A DNA stretch of 64,000 nucleotides from Trichocoleus sp. GTDB lineage: Bacteria > Cyanobacteriota > Cyanobacteriia > Elainellales > Elainellaceae. Location: positions 186,001 through 250,000 of the forward strand of contig DATNQD010000027.1 of NCBI GenBank assembly GCA_036702865.1, written 5' to 3'. The notes under the pieces are model-generated. The model was not told where the DNA came from. It was given only the letters and a program-made list of their open reading frames with translations, and searched no databases. How positions within the stretch are numbered: the first letter of the stretch is position 1; each line of letters opens with the position of its first letter. Of the stretch, positions 1 through 9,666 are shown in pieces. The translations under genes and the position numbers were made by a program.

Positions 1-575
1 CCGGCAGAAATAGCGTTGACTCGCACGTTTTGGGATCCTAGTTCTGATGCCAGGTAGCGGACGTTCATTTCTAGGGCTGCTTTAGCGATCCCCATCGTAT
101 TGTAGTTTGGGATAACGCGCACACCGCCTAAGTAGGACATTGTGACAATGCTTCCCCCCTCCGTCATCAGCGGTTTTGCCATGCGGCTCATGCTGAGCAG
201 TGAATAGGCACTCACTTCGATCGCTTGAGTAAAATCCTGCCGCGAGACGCTGCTGAAGTCGCCGCTTAAGGCATCCTTACTTGCAAATGCGAGGCAGTGA
301 ATCAAAATGTCTAGCCTGCCCCACTTCTCTTTCACCACATCAAATGTGTTCTGCATTTGGGCTTCATCCTGTACGTCACAGGGTAGAAACAGGTTTGGCT
401 GCAGGGGTTCAACCAGTTCTGACACTTTCTTCTCAAATCGCCCTTTGTCATCTGGAAGAAAGGTGACTCCCAGGGTTGCTCCAGCCGCATGGAGCTGTTG
501 CGCGATCCCCCAGGCGATCGATCGGTTATTGGCAATGCCAGTGACAAGAGCATTTTTTCCAGTCAGATTTAACAT
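1..575 (-). CDS. fabI: Enoyl-[acyl-carrier-protein] reductase (NADH), 5' part only
   Basis: FabI catalyses the last reduction of each fatty-acid elongation cycle (type II synthesis, cytoplasm). The first 191 residues are in the window; the C-terminus lies beyond base 1. The start MLNLTGKNALVTGIANNRSI gives the nucleotide-binding fold with the FabI-type form of the Rossmann glycine motif (GIANNRSIAWGIA). Further on come LPCDVQDEAQM, an LIHCLAFA strand and a YNTMGIAKAALE segment carrying the active-site Tyr and Lys of this short-chain dehydrogenase subfamily. The ATG at 575 fits the family N-terminus. It is divergent from ntcA across a 319-base gap. Identity is firm; completeness cannot be judged. 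Confidence 0.93.
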   Translation of the reverse strand, partial: MLNLTGKNALVTGIANNRSIAWGIAQQLHAAGATLGVTFLPDDKGRFEKKVSELVEPLQPNLFLPCDVQDEAQMQNTFDVVKEKWGRLDILIHCLAFASKDALSGDFSSVSRQDFTQAIEVSAYSLLSMSRMAKPLMTEGGSIVTMSYLGGVRVIPNYNTMGIAKAALEMNVRYLASELGSQNVRVNAISA

Positions 576-894
576 GACATATCACTCAAAGCGGTTTTCG
601 GCGCAATTAGGAGAATACTCAAAAAAGGGACAGAAGGAAAGCAAACACTCCTGACAAAGCTTAACTCTACCCTCAGTTTTTGCCCAAAATCTTGATTAAA
701 TGGGAGATTGGCTGTCTTATGTATCAGCAGCTACAAAAAACTCTGCCAAAGTTAAGTTTAGTGTTTTAAAGTCAGAGAGTTATCACAGAGATTGCTCACC
801 CTTCGATAATCGATAGAACAAGCGATCTGGCTGAGCTTCTGACCTGTTCGCTGATCTGTATAGTGACCTTTCAAGGCACGCTGGAACTAGGGGT
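576..894. other. fabI-ntcA divergent intergenic region
   Basis: This 319-base spacer separates two divergent genes. It holds an NtcA-type promoter (721-764) oriented toward ntcA. I saw no equally well spaced -10 element facing fabI from the same palindrome. No ORF with a convincing start lies inside it. The transcript predicted from the NtcA-type promoter would have an untranslated leader of about 125 bases before ntcA. Confidence 0.7.
721..764 (+). promoter_or_regulatory. NtcA-activated promoter upstream of ntcA
   Basis: A perfect GTAN8TAC palindrome lies at 721-734 (GTA TCAGCAGC TAC). It is followed after 24 bases by a TAN3T -10 element, TAGTGT at 759-764. That is the standard arrangement of class II NtcA-activated promoters, with the activator replacing the -35 box. 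The next gene downstream is ntcA itself, so the site implies positive autoregulation under nitrogen limitation, as known for other cyanobacterial ntcA genes. The predicted start point is near 770. Confidence 0.75.
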
Positions 895-1566
895 ATGGTA
901 GTGGCACCAGATAGACCGTTGGCAAATGTCTTTCGTCAACTAAGTGGGAGTGCCTTCCCGCCTGTGGTGGAAGCTTATGAACGCGGTAAGACGATTTTTT
1001 TTCCGGGTGATCCTGCGGAAAGAGTCTATTTCTTACTGAAGGGAGCCGTCAAGCTGTCGCGGGTATATGAGGCTGGCGAAGAAATTACCGTGGCGCTGTT
1101 ACGCGAGAACAGCGTATTTGGCGTGCTATCGCTGATTACCGGGCAGCGAGCCGATCGCTTTTATCATGCGGTTGCCTTTACCCCAACTGAACTGCTGTCT
1201 GTGCCGATCGAGCAGGTTGAGAAATCCCTTAAGGAAAACCCAGAGCTCTGTATGCTGATGATGCAGGGTCTCTCGTCTCGAATTCTCCAGACAGAGATGA
1301 TGATCGAAACCCTAGCGCATCGAGACATGGGTTCTCGCCTCGTCAGCTTCCTGCTGATTCTCTGCCGCGATTTTGGCGTGCCTACTTCAGAAGGCATCAC
1401 AATTGATCTAAAACTTTCCCATCAAGCAATTGCTGAGGCGATCGGCTCGACGCGGGTAACGGTGACCCGGTTGCTCGGCGATCTGCGGCAGGATCAAATG
1501 ATCTCGATTCACAAAAAGAAGATTACAGTCCACAATCCAGTGACGCTAAGCCAGCAGTTTACCTAG
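895..1566 (+). CDS. ntcA: Global nitrogen regulator NtcA (CRP/FNR family)
   Basis: NtcA senses 2-oxoglutarate and activates nitrogen-assimilation genes in cyanobacteria. The 223-residue length is the family norm. Residues 1-120 form the cyclic-nucleotide-binding-like effector domain ([20 protein letters not shown] near 35-54). A long dimerisation helix follows, and then the winged helix; the helix-turn-helix [20 protein letters not shown] at 175-194 is the typical NtcA recognition helix. The C-terminus [10 protein letters not shown] also matches the family. The gene is monocistronic, with a dedicated NtcA-type promoter, and converges on lpxB. Family assignment is essentially certain. Confidence 0.98.
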   Translation: MVVAPDRPLANVFRQLSGSAFPPVVEAYERGKTIFFPGDPAERVYFLLKGAVKLSRVYEAGEEITVALLRENSVFGVLSLITGQRADRFYHAVAFTPTELLSVPIEQVEKSLKENPELCMLMMQGLSSRILQTEMMIETLAHRDMGSRLVSFLLILCRDFGVPTSEGITIDLKLSHQAIAEAIGSTRVTVTRLLGDLRQDQMISIHKKKITVHNPVTLSQQFT

Positions 1567-1576
1567 TTTTCATTGG

Positions 1577-1598
1577 CTGTTAAGAGATAGATTAACAG
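1577..1598. repeat. Small inverted repeat between convergent ntcA and lpxB
   Basis: CTGTTAA at 1577-1583 and TTAACAG at 1592-1598 are perfect inverted arms around an 8-base loop, just past the ntcA stop. The stem is A/T-rich and no T tract follows on either strand. It may help end transcription between the convergent genes, but it does not qualify as a standard rho-independent terminator. Confidence 0.35.
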
Positions 1599-1722
1599 TG
1601 ACTCACCCCCTTGTAGCGGCTCTCAATTCAACAGGGTCGAGTGAAACTTGGAGCAGGTTGGTCTGTCTCCAATTTCTTAACTCCTAAACTGACCCCTCAC
1701 TGCTGTTCTAGCTTGTTCTAGT

Positions 1723-2964
1723 TCAGTTTGTCGAAGATTCCTGGGGCAGTAAACTCAAAATTTCTTTTGCTGCTCGATCGCAAACGCCAACTTGACCAAG
1801 CTTCTGACGGGTTTGATCGTAGTCGGCGAAGATTTGCTGTTGGCGGTCTGGGTTAAGGAGGATATCAAGCGCTTCAGATACCAGCCGTTCTGAAGTCGCT
1901 TCATGTTGGAGCAACTCGGGCACAACAGGTTTCATTAGAACGAGGTTGGCAGGTGAAATAAAGGGTGCAGCATACTTCAAAAGATGTTTGGCAATCCAGG
2001 CTGTGACCGGGTTCAACCGATACATCACTACCTGCGGCACGTTGAGCAAAGCAAGCTCTAAATTTACGGTTCCCGATTTTGTAAGTGCTAAATCTGCGGC
2101 TGCTAAAACGGTTTGGGTTTGGTCTGCAATCAGCGTGGCTCGCAAGCCAAATTGCTGAATGGCTGCTTCAATTGCCGATCGATAAACTTCCAGTGACAGC
2201 GGAATGTAGAAATGTGCCTGGGGCAATTGCGCTTGCAGCTGTTGGGCTGCCTGAAACATGATTGGCAAAATGTACTTAAGTTCTTGTTTGCGCGAGGCTG
2301 GAATCAGGGCAATCATCGTTTGATCACTGGAGATTCCCAGTGCTTCCCTGGCATCTGCGCGAGTTGGGGCAGATTGAAATCGATCGACTAGCGGATGCCC
2401 TACCCAGGTAACATTAGCGCCCCACTTTTCGTAATAAGTAGCTTCTGCCGGAAAGATTGCCAGAAGACGATCGGTGATGCGTAAAATCTGTCTCGTATTG
2501 GCAGAGCTAATTGACCAGACCCACTCTTGCGGTGCAATGTAGTAAACTCTGGGCACTTGGGGAAACTGCTGCCGCATAAAACTCCCAAATCCGATGTTGG
2601 GACCCAAGTAGTCAATCATCACAGTTAAATCAGGCGGATTTTGCCGTAAAAACTGCTTGACTCGCTGCTGAATCTGGTAACTTGGCAGCACATAAAACAA
2701 AGATTCGAGAATGCCGATCGAACCAATGGCACTGGTATCTGCCAGCAGTTTTGCGCCAGCTTTCGCCATTCGCTCCCCGCCTGTTGCCACAACTTCAATG
2801 CAGATGCCTGCCTGTGCTGCCTCTCGATATAAGGCTTCTACCAGGAGCGACCCCTGTAAATCACCCGATACTTCGCCTGTGCTGACAAAAATGCATTTTG
2901 GTTCCTGGGCAGAAGAGGGTTGAGTGCCGTTATTGAATCGATCGGTCTGCACATCCCCGCTCAT
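1723..2964 (-). CDS. lpxB: Lipid-A-disaccharide synthase
   Basis: LpxB (GT19 family) joins UDP-2,3-diacylglucosamine with lipid X to make the lipid A disaccharide at the inner membrane. The 413-residue protein has a short disordered N-terminus and then IFVSTGEVSGDLQGSLLVEA, the signature LpxB start. Family blocks MIDYLGPNIGFG, YYIAPQEWVWS and TKSGTVNLELAL follow. It is the last gene of the cluster: its ATG at 2964 directly follows the lpxA stop (2965-2967) with no gap, so the two are almost certainly translationally coupled. Confidence 0.97.
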   Translation of the reverse strand: MSGDVQTDRFNNGTQPSSAQEPKCIFVSTGEVSGDLQGSLLVEALYREAAQAGICIEVVATGGERMAKAGAKLLADTSAIGSIGILESLFYVLPSYQIQQRVKQFLRQNPPDLTVMIDYLGPNIGFGSFMRQQFPQVPRVYYIAPQEWVWSISSANTRQILRITDRLLAIFPAEATYYEKWGANVTWVGHPLVDRFQSAPTRADAREALGISSDQTMIALIPASRKQELKYILPIMFQAAQQLQAQLPQAHFYIPLSLEVYRSAIEAAIQQFGLRATLIADQTQTVLAAADLALTKSGTVNLELALLNVPQVVMYRLNPVTAWIAKHLLKYAAPFISPANLVLMKPVVPELLQHEATSERLVSEALDILLNPDRQQQIFADYDQTRQKLGQVGVCDRAAKEILSLLPQESSTN

Positions 2965-3783
2965 TTAATCATCCTCTCGGCTTTTCAGCTTCTTCCCTGG
3001 AATTGAGCCGCGTCGTCCTGGAGAGTGACTGAGCCGTAAAAATTGCCGTAAATGCTCGATCGCTTCGCTATCAGATAGCAGATCCAATTGCTCCAATGCT
3101 TGGCGGAAGGGCAGCCCAGAATGGTAGAGCAGCCGGAATGCCTTTTTTAGCGACTGCATCGCTGCTGCATCTCCCAGCCCGGCTCGTTGTAGCCCAACTT
3201 TGTTTAGGGAGCGCACCCTCGCTGGATTTCCTTCAACTAGCATAAAAGGAGGCACATCTCGGTTGATGCGGCTCATGCCGCCTATCATCGCCAGACGCCC
3301 AATGTGAACAAATTGGTGAACCCCCAGGACGCCGCTAATCCTGGCTTGAGACTCGATGCGAACATGACCTGATAGCGCCACGCTATTGGCAATAATGACC
3401 TGATCGCCGATGACGCAATTGTGACCGACATGAGAATAAGCCATCAACAGGTTGTTATTTCCCAGGACGGTCATTTCATCTGCCAGCGTTGCGCGATTAA
3501 TCGTGACATACTCCCGGATCACATTGTCATTGCCAATTTTGACAAGATTAAGCGATCCGTCGTACTTCAAGTCTTGTGGTTCTAGCCCGATCGCCGCTCC
3601 CGGAAAAACCTTGTTGCGCTCTCCAATTTCAACTCTGCCATCAATGACTGCGTGATGTCCGACAATTGTACCTGCACCAATTGTGACCTGCTCACCAATG
3701 ACAGCATAGGCTCCAATCTGCACTGTTGGGTGGAGTTCAGCACGAGGATGAATGACAGCAGTGGGATGAATCAGGGAAACCAA
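2965..3783 (-). CDS. lpxA: UDP-N-acetylglucosamine O-acyltransferase
   Basis: LpxA transfers a 3-hydroxyacyl chain from ACP to UDP-GlcNAc, the first step of lipid A synthesis. The 272 residues consist mostly of left-handed beta-helix hexapeptide repeats (IHPTAVIHPRAELHPTVQIG onward). The catalytic-histidine segment MAYSHVGHNCVIGD comes next, and a helical C-terminal tail ends the protein. The start is a TTG at 3783, because no ATG lies upstream in frame near the conserved SLIHPTAVIHP beginning. It sits 92 bases after fabZ and abuts lpxB. Confidence 0.95.
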   Translation of the reverse strand: MVSLIHPTAVIHPRAELHPTVQIGAYAVIGEQVTIGAGTIVGHHAVIDGRVEIGERNKVFPGAAIGLEPQDLKYDGSLNLVKIGNDNVIREYVTINRATLADEMTVLGNNNLLMAYSHVGHNCVIGDQVIIANSVALSGHVRIESQARISGVLGVHQFVHIGRLAMIGGMSRINRDVPPFMLVEGNPARVRSLNKVGLQRAGLGDAAAMQSLKKAFRLLYHSGLPFRQALEQLDLLSDSEAIEHLRQFLRLSHSPGRRGSIPGKKLKSREDD

Positions 3784-3875
3784 GGGTATTTCAGGGGGTT
3801 GAGAATGACGGGTCGAAGAGCCGAAAACTCTAAGCGTACAAAAATCCGCAGCGATGCAGAAGCAAAAACAAATCT

Positions 3876-4385
3876 TTACAAGTTTACCAGAGAGAACATC
3901 AACTCACCTTCCGCCACGAGTTGACCATCCACCTCTGCTCGACCTTGCATCCATCCAAATCGACGATGCTTAACGCGCAACAGTTCCACGGTCATAACAA
4001 GTTGATCGCCAGGAACAACAGGGCGACGAAAGCGCACTTTATCGATTCCAGCAAACATAAACAAGCCTTCAGGAAGGTTTGGCATTTGGGTCAATACGAC
4101 ACCTCCAACCTGCGCCATTGCTTCTACAATTAGCACACCTGGCATAATAGGCTTTCCGGGAAAATGTCCTTGAAAGTGCGGTTCGTTAAAGGTGACATTT
4201 TTGATGCCAACGGCTAGCTTTCCAGGAACATACTGAATGACCTTATCGACTAATGAAAAAGGATAACGATGCGGTAACAAGCGGTGAATCTCTTCCACCG
4301 TTAGAACTTGATTTGATTCGCTCCCATCTGGGGTAGCTTCAGCGTCCTGATGAGTCGTGGTATGGTCGTCAGTCAGAATAGCCAT
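3876..4385 (-). CDS. fabZ: 3-hydroxyacyl-[acyl-carrier-protein] dehydratase
   Basis: FabZ dehydrates 3-hydroxyacyl-ACP in fatty-acid elongation and competes with LpxA for the same 3-hydroxyacyl-ACP pool, which explains its place in the lipid A cluster. The hot-dog fold is marked by [14 protein letters not shown] and [20 protein letters not shown], which contain the active-site His and Glu. I chose the ATG at 4385 ([10 protein letters not shown], 169 residues); an upstream TTG at 4409 would only add 8 unconserved residues. The N-terminal 30 residues are acidic and probably disordered. Confidence 0.96.
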   Translation of the reverse strand: MAILTDDHTTTHQDAEATPDGSESNQVLTVEEIHRLLPHRYPFSLVDKVIQYVPGKLAVGIKNVTFNEPHFQGHFPGKPIMPGVLIVEAMAQVGGVVLTQMPNLPEGLFMFAGIDKVRFRRPVVPGDQLVMTVELLRVKHRRFGWMQGRAEVDGQLVAEGELMFSLVNL

Positions 4386-4427
4386 GAGTGAACCTGAATA
4401 GGACAGCAAGATAAACGGAGTGAGCTA

Positions 4428-5330
4428 CTAGCGTAGGAAGCGTTGAACGAGGCATTGAGCCAGTTGCGTGTGCAATTGATGACTCGCTTTATAAGCCACG
4501 ATATGAGCACAGGGGAAAGCCCCTAATAAACTCAAATCTCCTACTAAATCTAAAAGTTTATGACGCACTGGCTCATTTGAAAATCTCAAGGGGGGATTCA
4601 CCCAACCCGCCTGACTGCAAACCAGGGCATTGTCCAGACTACCACCTTTGATCAGTCCCTGTTGCCGCAGTTGTTCAATCTGATCAGCAAAACCGAATGT
4701 TCGTGCCGGGGCGATCGTTTCTAGAAAACTCTCAGTTTGCGGTGACCAACTATGCCACTGATTGCCGATCGCAGTCAAGCCAAAGTCAATGCCATAGGTA
4801 AGGCGCAGGTCATCTGCCGGAAATGCTGCCACAAAAGCATCCCCTTTCGTCAGGGTGATTGGTTCCTGAACTTGGTAGCGCAGACGATCGGCTAACTGAG
4901 CAACAACTCCTGCCTCAACGATTGCCTCACTCCACTGCAAAGCGGAACCATCCAGCAGAGGCACTTCTGCCCCATCTAGCTCAATCCGGGCGTTATCGAT
5001 TCCCATGCCGCTTAATGCTGCCAGCAAGTGTTCCACCGTCCGCACTGAGGCTTCTCCTTGCGTTAGCTCCGTTGAAAGCAGCGTTTGGCTGACTGCATCA
5101 ATGCTTGCCAGAATGTGGGGAGAATGAGGCAAATCCGTCCGGACAAAGTAACGACCTGCTCCTTCCTCCGCAGGCAACACCCGCACTTGAACAGCGGCTC
5201 CTGAATGTAGCCCGATGCCTTTTCGCTCAAACGATCGAGCGATTGTATGCTGCTTCAATGATGTCAGGCTTGCCTGGGACAATTGGCTTGGTGTTGACGA
5301 TGTCATTGGTTTGCTCATCCCTGATCCCAC
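4428..5330 (-). CDS. lpxC: UDP-3-O-acyl-N-acetylglucosamine deacetylase
   Basis: LpxC is the zinc deacetylase that commits the cell to lipid A synthesis. The signature blocks are [38 protein letters not shown] with the first zinc His, [14 protein letters not shown], and [16 protein letters not shown] with the HKxxDxxGD zinc and catalytic residues. The GTG at 5330 overlaps the bamA stop by one base (TAGTG) with an AGGGA in front; an ATG at 5318 is the alternative. Length, about 300 residues, is normal. Confidence 0.96.
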   Translation of the reverse strand: MGSGMSKPMTSSTPSQLSQASLTSLKQHTIARSFERKGIGLHSGAAVQVRVLPAEEGAGRYFVRTDLPHSPHILASIDAVSQTLLSTELTQGEASVRTVEHLLAALSGMGIDNARIELDGAEVPLLDGSALQWSEAIVEAGVVAQLADRLRYQVQEPITLTKGDAFVAAFPADDLRLTYGIDFGLTAIGNQWHSWSPQTESFLETIAPARTFGFADQIEQLRQQGLIKGGSLDNALVCSQAGWVNPPLRFSNEPVRHKLLDLVGDLSLLGAFPCAHIVAYKASHQLHTQLAQCLVQRFLR

Positions 5331-7744
5331 TAGAATCCCTGCCCGATGCCAAAGGTAATTCGGTTTTCCCCCTGATCATTCAGGGCATAGTCTACTCGGA
5401 CTAAACCGATCGGGGTTTGAACCCGTAAGCCTGCTCCATAGTCAAAGCCGCTGCCAGGTTTCTCTCGAATGCCTGCCGGATCACCCTGAATGTTAGAAGC
5501 TGTACCGAGATCAGAACCGACATCAACGAAGAGCGCACCGCTCACAATGGAAAATACTGGGAAGCGATATTCTACAGTTGCCTGGACAAAGCTGCTGCCG
5601 CTGCCCAAATCACCCGCTCCATAGCCGCGCACTGAATCTGTTCCGCCTAGAGCAAATGCTTCGTAAGGCGGAAAGTCTCCAATAATTGTGCCTGCCTGAA
5701 CATTAAACGCCAGCGTTTGTGGACAATCTTCAGGGCTGGGGTTGTCCTTCTGGCATCCCGGTGTTAGGCGAGTAAAACGAACGGGCAAGAAGTAGCTGTA
5801 ACTGCCTCGCAATCGATTAAAGCCAATACCATCAATCGGGATTGCCTGCTCTGTACTGAGGCGCAATACCGAACCACTGGTCGTTTGAATTGGGTCATTA
5901 CGTCGATCGCGGACTGCCGAAAGCTGTACAGTCCAGATGTTGTCAGTGCCAGACTCGTTGTAGCTCAGCAGATTTCCGAATTCGTCTCTTGGCGTAATTT
6001 CGCCATCTAGATCTCGAACCGTGACATTTTGAAACTGTGTTCCTAATGTCGCTCGCCAACCCTCTCCAAACGGACGGCTAAAGCTGACGCCAGCCCCATA
6101 GCGGCGAACCCGAGGACGATCGCCATTTGGCAAATTCACCTCTCTAGGACCTCCATCAAAGATCAGCGAGATGGATTGTCGGCCAAAAGCGTTGACGCTG
6201 TAGGAAGTCCGGTTTGGATCACCACCAATCCAGGGATCAGTAAAGTTAAGGTCAAAGAGCAGATCCCGCTGCCCCAATTGCACTTCTGCCGTCAGGTTCT
6301 GGTTATTGCCGCCCAGGTTTTGTTCCTGGAAGCTGACACTCCCGAATAAACCACTGGCAGAGCTAACGCCAAATCCAGCAGCCAACGATCCAGTATTTCG
6401 TTCGGTAACGTTGACCACGACATCAACTTGACGCGGATCTTGACCCGGATTGAGGGAAATGTTCAGGTCTTCGAAAATCCCAAGGGCAAAAGCCCGCTGC
6501 AAATCTCGGCGAATCTGGTTTTGGTTAAATACATTTCCTGGCTGAGATTCAAACTCACGGGTAATGATGAAATCCCTGGTACGTCCACGAACTGGGTTGC
6601 CTTCCTCGTCGATCGGCTGACCATCCTTCAGGAAGCGAATCTGGATATTTTCAATGACCCCTTCTGCAACTTCTAGCGTTACCGTGCCATCTGGAGCAAT
6701 TTGCGGAGCAGAAACCGCTTGTGCCAGGACATATCCATTGTCCCGATATAGCTGGTCAAGCTGCCTGATGCCTGCTTGTAGCTGACGCAAGTTGACAATA
6801 TTGCCGTATTGATCAGCGAAAATATCGTTAACTGCTTCTTGAAGAGGGACTTCCCGTCCCTGGTAAGTAATGTCTTGCAGCACACTTCCCTGAAGCTGCA
6901 CCTGCTGGAGTACAGGATTGGGCTGCACATAAAAAGTAACTCGCACCCCAAGTGACGTATCTTCTGGAACTGCCCGAACATTGGAGAAATACCCAGTCGC
7001 AAAGACGGCATTAATATCTTGCTGAAGCTGCGATCGAGTCGTAATCGTTCCGGGACGGGTTTGAATTGCCCCATAGACTTGATTCAGCAGGTCGCCTTCC
7101 GCACCAGATACTAAAACTTCTGAAACAAGCACTCTTGGTTCCGTTTGGTCTGCTTGAGTCGGGGTTTGAGGTGAAGGGGTTTGAGTGGCAGGCGGATTTG
7201 TTCCTGGCAAGGCGGGGGCTGCAGGCGTTTGTGAAGGATTCGCCTCAGAGGGGTTTGGAGTAGCAGGTGTCGTTGGTTGAGTCGAGGGAATATCAAAATT
7301 GAAATCGGGCCCAGGGATTGGATCAAACTGCAACTGGTCAGGTGATGTTGCTGAACCGGGCGTTTGAGTGCCAGGGGGTGGGTTACCAGGCTGATTTTGG
7401 GATTCGGAAGACGGGTCAGTTGGAAGCGTCTGCTGCGCAATAACGGAATTTGAGAACTCAGGTGACGTGACAGTAGGCAGAGAAATATTGCTGGAGAGCG
7501 GTATGACTGTCGATGGAGTGACTGCCGATGGAGCACTTCCCTGAACTGATCCTTGATCTGGCGGCTGTGTGGTGATCAAAGCTGGCTGCTCAGGTGTAGC
7601 AGAATCAGCGGAGCGGGTTGGCTCGGAAGGGTTTGCAGTCTCAGTCAGGGCATTGACAGCCTCAGATGCTTCTGCTTTGGGATGAGCGAGACCCAGGGCT
7701 GCGGCGGCAGTCATTGCTGCTAAAAAAATAGGAGAAAAACGCAT
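5330..7744 (-). CDS. bamA: Outer-membrane protein assembly factor BamA / Omp85
   Basis: BamA inserts beta-barrel proteins into the outer membrane. Starting at the ATG at 7744 ([20 protein letters not shown]) the protein has a signal peptide. A stretch of roughly 180 residues rich in Pro, Thr, Ser and Gln follows, then POTRA domains ([45 protein letters not shown]). The 16-stranded Omp85 barrel contains the conserved [17 protein letters not shown] loop motif. The last residue is Phe in FGIGQGF, the usual barrel signal. An upstream start at 7801 would bury the signal peptide and is unlikely. Confidence 0.95.
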   Translation of the reverse strand: MRFSPIFLAAMTAAAALGLAHPKAEASEAVNALTETANPSEPTRSADSATPEQPALITTQPPDQGSVQGSAPSAVTPSTVIPLSSNISLPTVTSPEFSNSVIAQQTLPTDPSSESQNQPGNPPPGTQTPGSATSPDQLQFDPIPGPDFNFDIPSTQPTTPATPNPSEANPSQTPAAPALPGTNPPATQTPSPQTPTQADQTEPRVLVSEVLVSGAEGDLLNQVYGAIQTRPGTITTRSQLQQDINAVFATGYFSNVRAVPEDTSLGVRVTFYVQPNPVLQQVQLQGSVLQDITYQGREVPLQEAVNDIFADQYGNIVNLRQLQAGIRQLDQLYRDNGYVLAQAVSAPQIAPDGTVTLEVAEGVIENIQIRFLKDGQPIDEEGNPVRGRTRDFIITREFESQPGNVFNQNQIRRDLQRAFALGIFEDLNISLNPGQDPRQVDVVVNVTERNTGSLAAGFGVSSASGLFGSVSFQEQNLGGNNQNLTAEVQLGQRDLLFDLNFTDPWIGGDPNRTSYSVNAFGRQSISLIFDGGPREVNLPNGDRPRVRRYGAGVSFSRPFGEGWRATLGTQFQNVTVRDLDGEITPRDEFGNLLSYNESGTDNIWTVQLSAVRDRRNDPIQTTSGSVLRLSTEQAIPIDGIGFNRLRGSYSYFLPVRFTRLTPGCQKDNPSPEDCPQTLAFNVQAGTIIGDFPPYEAFALGGTDSVRGYGAGDLGSGSSFVQATVEYRFPVFSIVSGALFVDVGSDLGTASNIQGDPAGIREKPGSGFDYGAGLRVQTPIGLVRVDYALNDQGENRITFGIGQGF

Positions 7745-7878
7745 ACGGCTAAGCAAGAGTGATACTTCCACACACCACGTCACAGACCTGTCGCATGGCA
7801 ACAGCGGTCAAGAATAAAGGACTTCCTAGAACCAAGAGAGTTCCAGGAAACGGAGCAATTGTACAGTATTCGATTTCT

Positions 7879-8622
7879 TTACGATCGCACAGGATGTGCC
7901 AGAACTCTTTCTAACACCTGACGATAAGCTTCTTCAACATTTCCCAAATCTTGCCGAAATCGGTCTTTGTCTAGAATACGCTGTTTTGGATCGGAGGCTG
8001 CCTGATTCCATAAGCGACAGGTGTCAGGGCTAATCTCGTCTGCCAGAATCAGCTTGCCATCTGTGTCAATGCCGAACTCAAGTTTGAAATCAACCAGCGT
8101 AATGCCACACTCCTGAAAAAACTGAACCAGAATTTGATTAATTTGGAGTGCCATTTGGCGCAATTGCTCGACTTGTTGCGGGGTTGCCAGCTCTAGTAGA
8201 AAAAGTCGATCGAGCGTCAGCATTGGATCACCCAAGCCGTCATTTTTGTAGTAGAACTCGACCAATGGCTGCTTCAGCACTGTTCCTAACTCTAGCCCCG
8301 TTTCACGGCAAAGGCTGCCAGCAGCAATATTGCGGATTACGACTTCAATCGGCAGAATTTTGACAGCGCGAACATGCATCTCAGTGGGAGCAGGGCGATC
8401 GATCCAGTGGGTTGGAACCCCTTTAGCCTCAAGCAACTGAAATAAATGGCTGGAGATGGCACAGTTCATCTCACCTTTGCCAATAATGCTGCCTCGCTTC
8501 TGCGCGTTAAAAGCAGTTGCGTCGTCTTTAAAGTGAGTTAGCAAAACATTGGGATCATCCGTTGGATAGAGGACTTTTGCTTTCCCTTCGTAAAGGATCG
8601 TAGGCTCTAACATATCTGACAT
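7879..8622 (-). CDS. purC: Phosphoribosylaminoimidazole-succinocarboxamide synthase (SAICAR synthetase)
   Basis: PurC condenses CAIR with aspartate using ATP in purine synthesis. The 247-residue protein starts LYEGKAKVLYPTDDPNVLLT and contains MHVRAVKILPIEVVIRNIAA and the signature LVDFKLEFGIDTDGKLILAD followed by EISPDTCRLW. It is the first gene of the envelope cluster and ends 134 bases before the bamA ATG. Co-location with omp85 and lpx genes recurs in cyanobacteria; a functional link to lipid A is not obvious, so shared transcription may be only positional. Confidence 0.97.
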   Translation of the reverse strand: MSDMLEPTILYEGKAKVLYPTDDPNVLLTHFKDDATAFNAQKRGSIIGKGEMNCAISSHLFQLLEAKGVPTHWIDRPAPTEMHVRAVKILPIEVVIRNIAAGSLCRETGLELGTVLKQPLVEFYYKNDGLGDPMLTLDRLFLLELATPQQVEQLRQMALQINQILVQFFQECGITLVDFKLEFGIDTDGKLILADEISPDTCRLWNQAASDPKQRILDKDRFRQDLGNVEEAYRQVLERVLAHPVRS

Positions 8623-9202
8623 AGTAAATGTGCGTTAAGGAACAATTACAGATTCCTGCTGAGCAGAAGATTAGTTTAAACACAAGTGGGGTGTTGTCTT
8701 ATCAACCCACTCAATCAGGAAGATGGAGTGCCATAAGAACAGCAAAAAGAGGATCGAAAGTTCTGAATCAAGCGATTTCTAGCTCTGCAAGCCCCACTAT
8801 TGTAGCGGTCAGCGGTATAGCGGTCAGAGCGGGTTCTGGTTGAAAAGATAGAGCTTTGTAAGGACTGATAACGGGACTGAGCAAACTTACGGAATTACAG
8901 CCATGCTTCACGAAGTTGCTAATCGTAATCGGCTCACTTGTTCCGCAATTTTGCGCTGAGAGAATGCTCTTACCCTGCTGTAAATTAGCAATGACATCTT
9001 ATTTAGAAAGTTTTTGTCTTCCAGAAAAAGCTCTCTTTCAAGAAAGAATTCTAAGGCAGGCCCACTATCATAGTGCGGTTTGATTAAGAACAGGTTAAAT
9101 TAAGATTAAAGCAAAAGAGCTACTGGAACAGCGGGTTAGAATCCGTGAGCAATACAACCTAGAAGGTTCAGTTTGAATGCAACACTAGACGGAGGGTGAG
9201 TC
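8623..9202. other. Intergenic region between purC and a DUF7219 gene
   Basis: This 580-base divergent spacer holds no convincing gene. A 10-base direct repeat TAGCGGTCAG occurs at 8803-8812 and 8818-8827 (15-base period). A 13-base palindrome CACTAT-C-ATAGTG lies at 9063-9075, about 130 bases before the next start codon. A 71-codon plus-strand reading frame at 8628-8843 has no recognisable domain and no good ribosome-binding site. Promoters for both flanking genes must lie here but I cannot place them reliably. Confidence 0.6.
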
Positions 9203-9457
9203 ATGACAAGCCGCACTAATTTTCTCTATCCCCGGGGTCGCTATCGCGGCGAGGTTAAGCCAGAAAACCTGGTTTTTAATGCGAATCTGCAAGAGTTTTC
9301 CCAGCGTGTGAGTTTAATTACAGGTTTGGAAAGCAACGGCAAGCTTAGTCCTGAAGAAGCTTATCAGCAAGTCCGTACCCTCTGGAAGCAACTCAAACGA
9401 AGTCGTCGAGAACTTGGTATTGGGCAGAACCCGTTTCAGGGTCAAGAAGACGCTTAA
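9203..9457 (+). CDS. Small conserved cyanobacterial protein (DUF7219-like)
   Basis: An 84-residue soluble, basic protein of unknown function. It opens with an Arg/Tyr-rich segment (TNFLYPRGRYRGEVKPENLV), followed by a helical part (NLQEFSQRVSLITGLESNGK, then LSPEEAYQQVRTLWKQLKRS). The Pro-Arg-Gly-Arg start and the EEAYQQ helix match my recollection of the family named DUF7219 in cyanobacterial annotations. GGAGGGTGAGTC immediately before the ATG provides a strong ribosome-binding site. A hairpin terminator follows the stop, so it is probably monocistronic. There is no signal peptide and no membrane segment. Confidence 0.8.
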   Translation: MTSRTNFLYPRGRYRGEVKPENLVFNANLQEFSQRVSLITGLESNGKLSPEEAYQQVRTLWKQLKRSRRELGIGQNPFQGQEDA

Positions 9458-9480
9458 AAAATAAAAAACGTAAAGGTTTG

Positions 9481-9512
9481 AAGGGGCGGGCTTTGTTCCG
9501 TCCTTTGTTTTT
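9481..9512 (+). terminator. Rho-independent terminator after the DUF7219 gene
   Basis: AAGGGGCGG (9481-9489) pairs with CCGTCCTTT (9498-9506) over nine positions including two G-U pairs, with an 8-base loop, followed by a T-rich tract (9508-9512). It lies 24 bases past the stop codon. Confidence 0.75.
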
Positions 9513-9666
9513 ATATTGCAGGGGTTCCGGAAGCAAGGGAATTGGAGCAAAAAGTTAGCTTGCTCTTTCACTCGATCGCGTCGTTCTTCCTGTTGGGACA
9601 ACTGCTATGGCAAGTAATTGATAACGGGTAACTCAGACTGGAGAACTGGCTGACCTGTTTCCTGCA

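Noticed and set aside
8628-8843. 71-codon plus-strand frame next to purC
   Set aside because: No recognisable domain, no convincing ribosome-binding site and Ser/Ala-rich random-looking sequence overlapping the repeat-bearing spacer.
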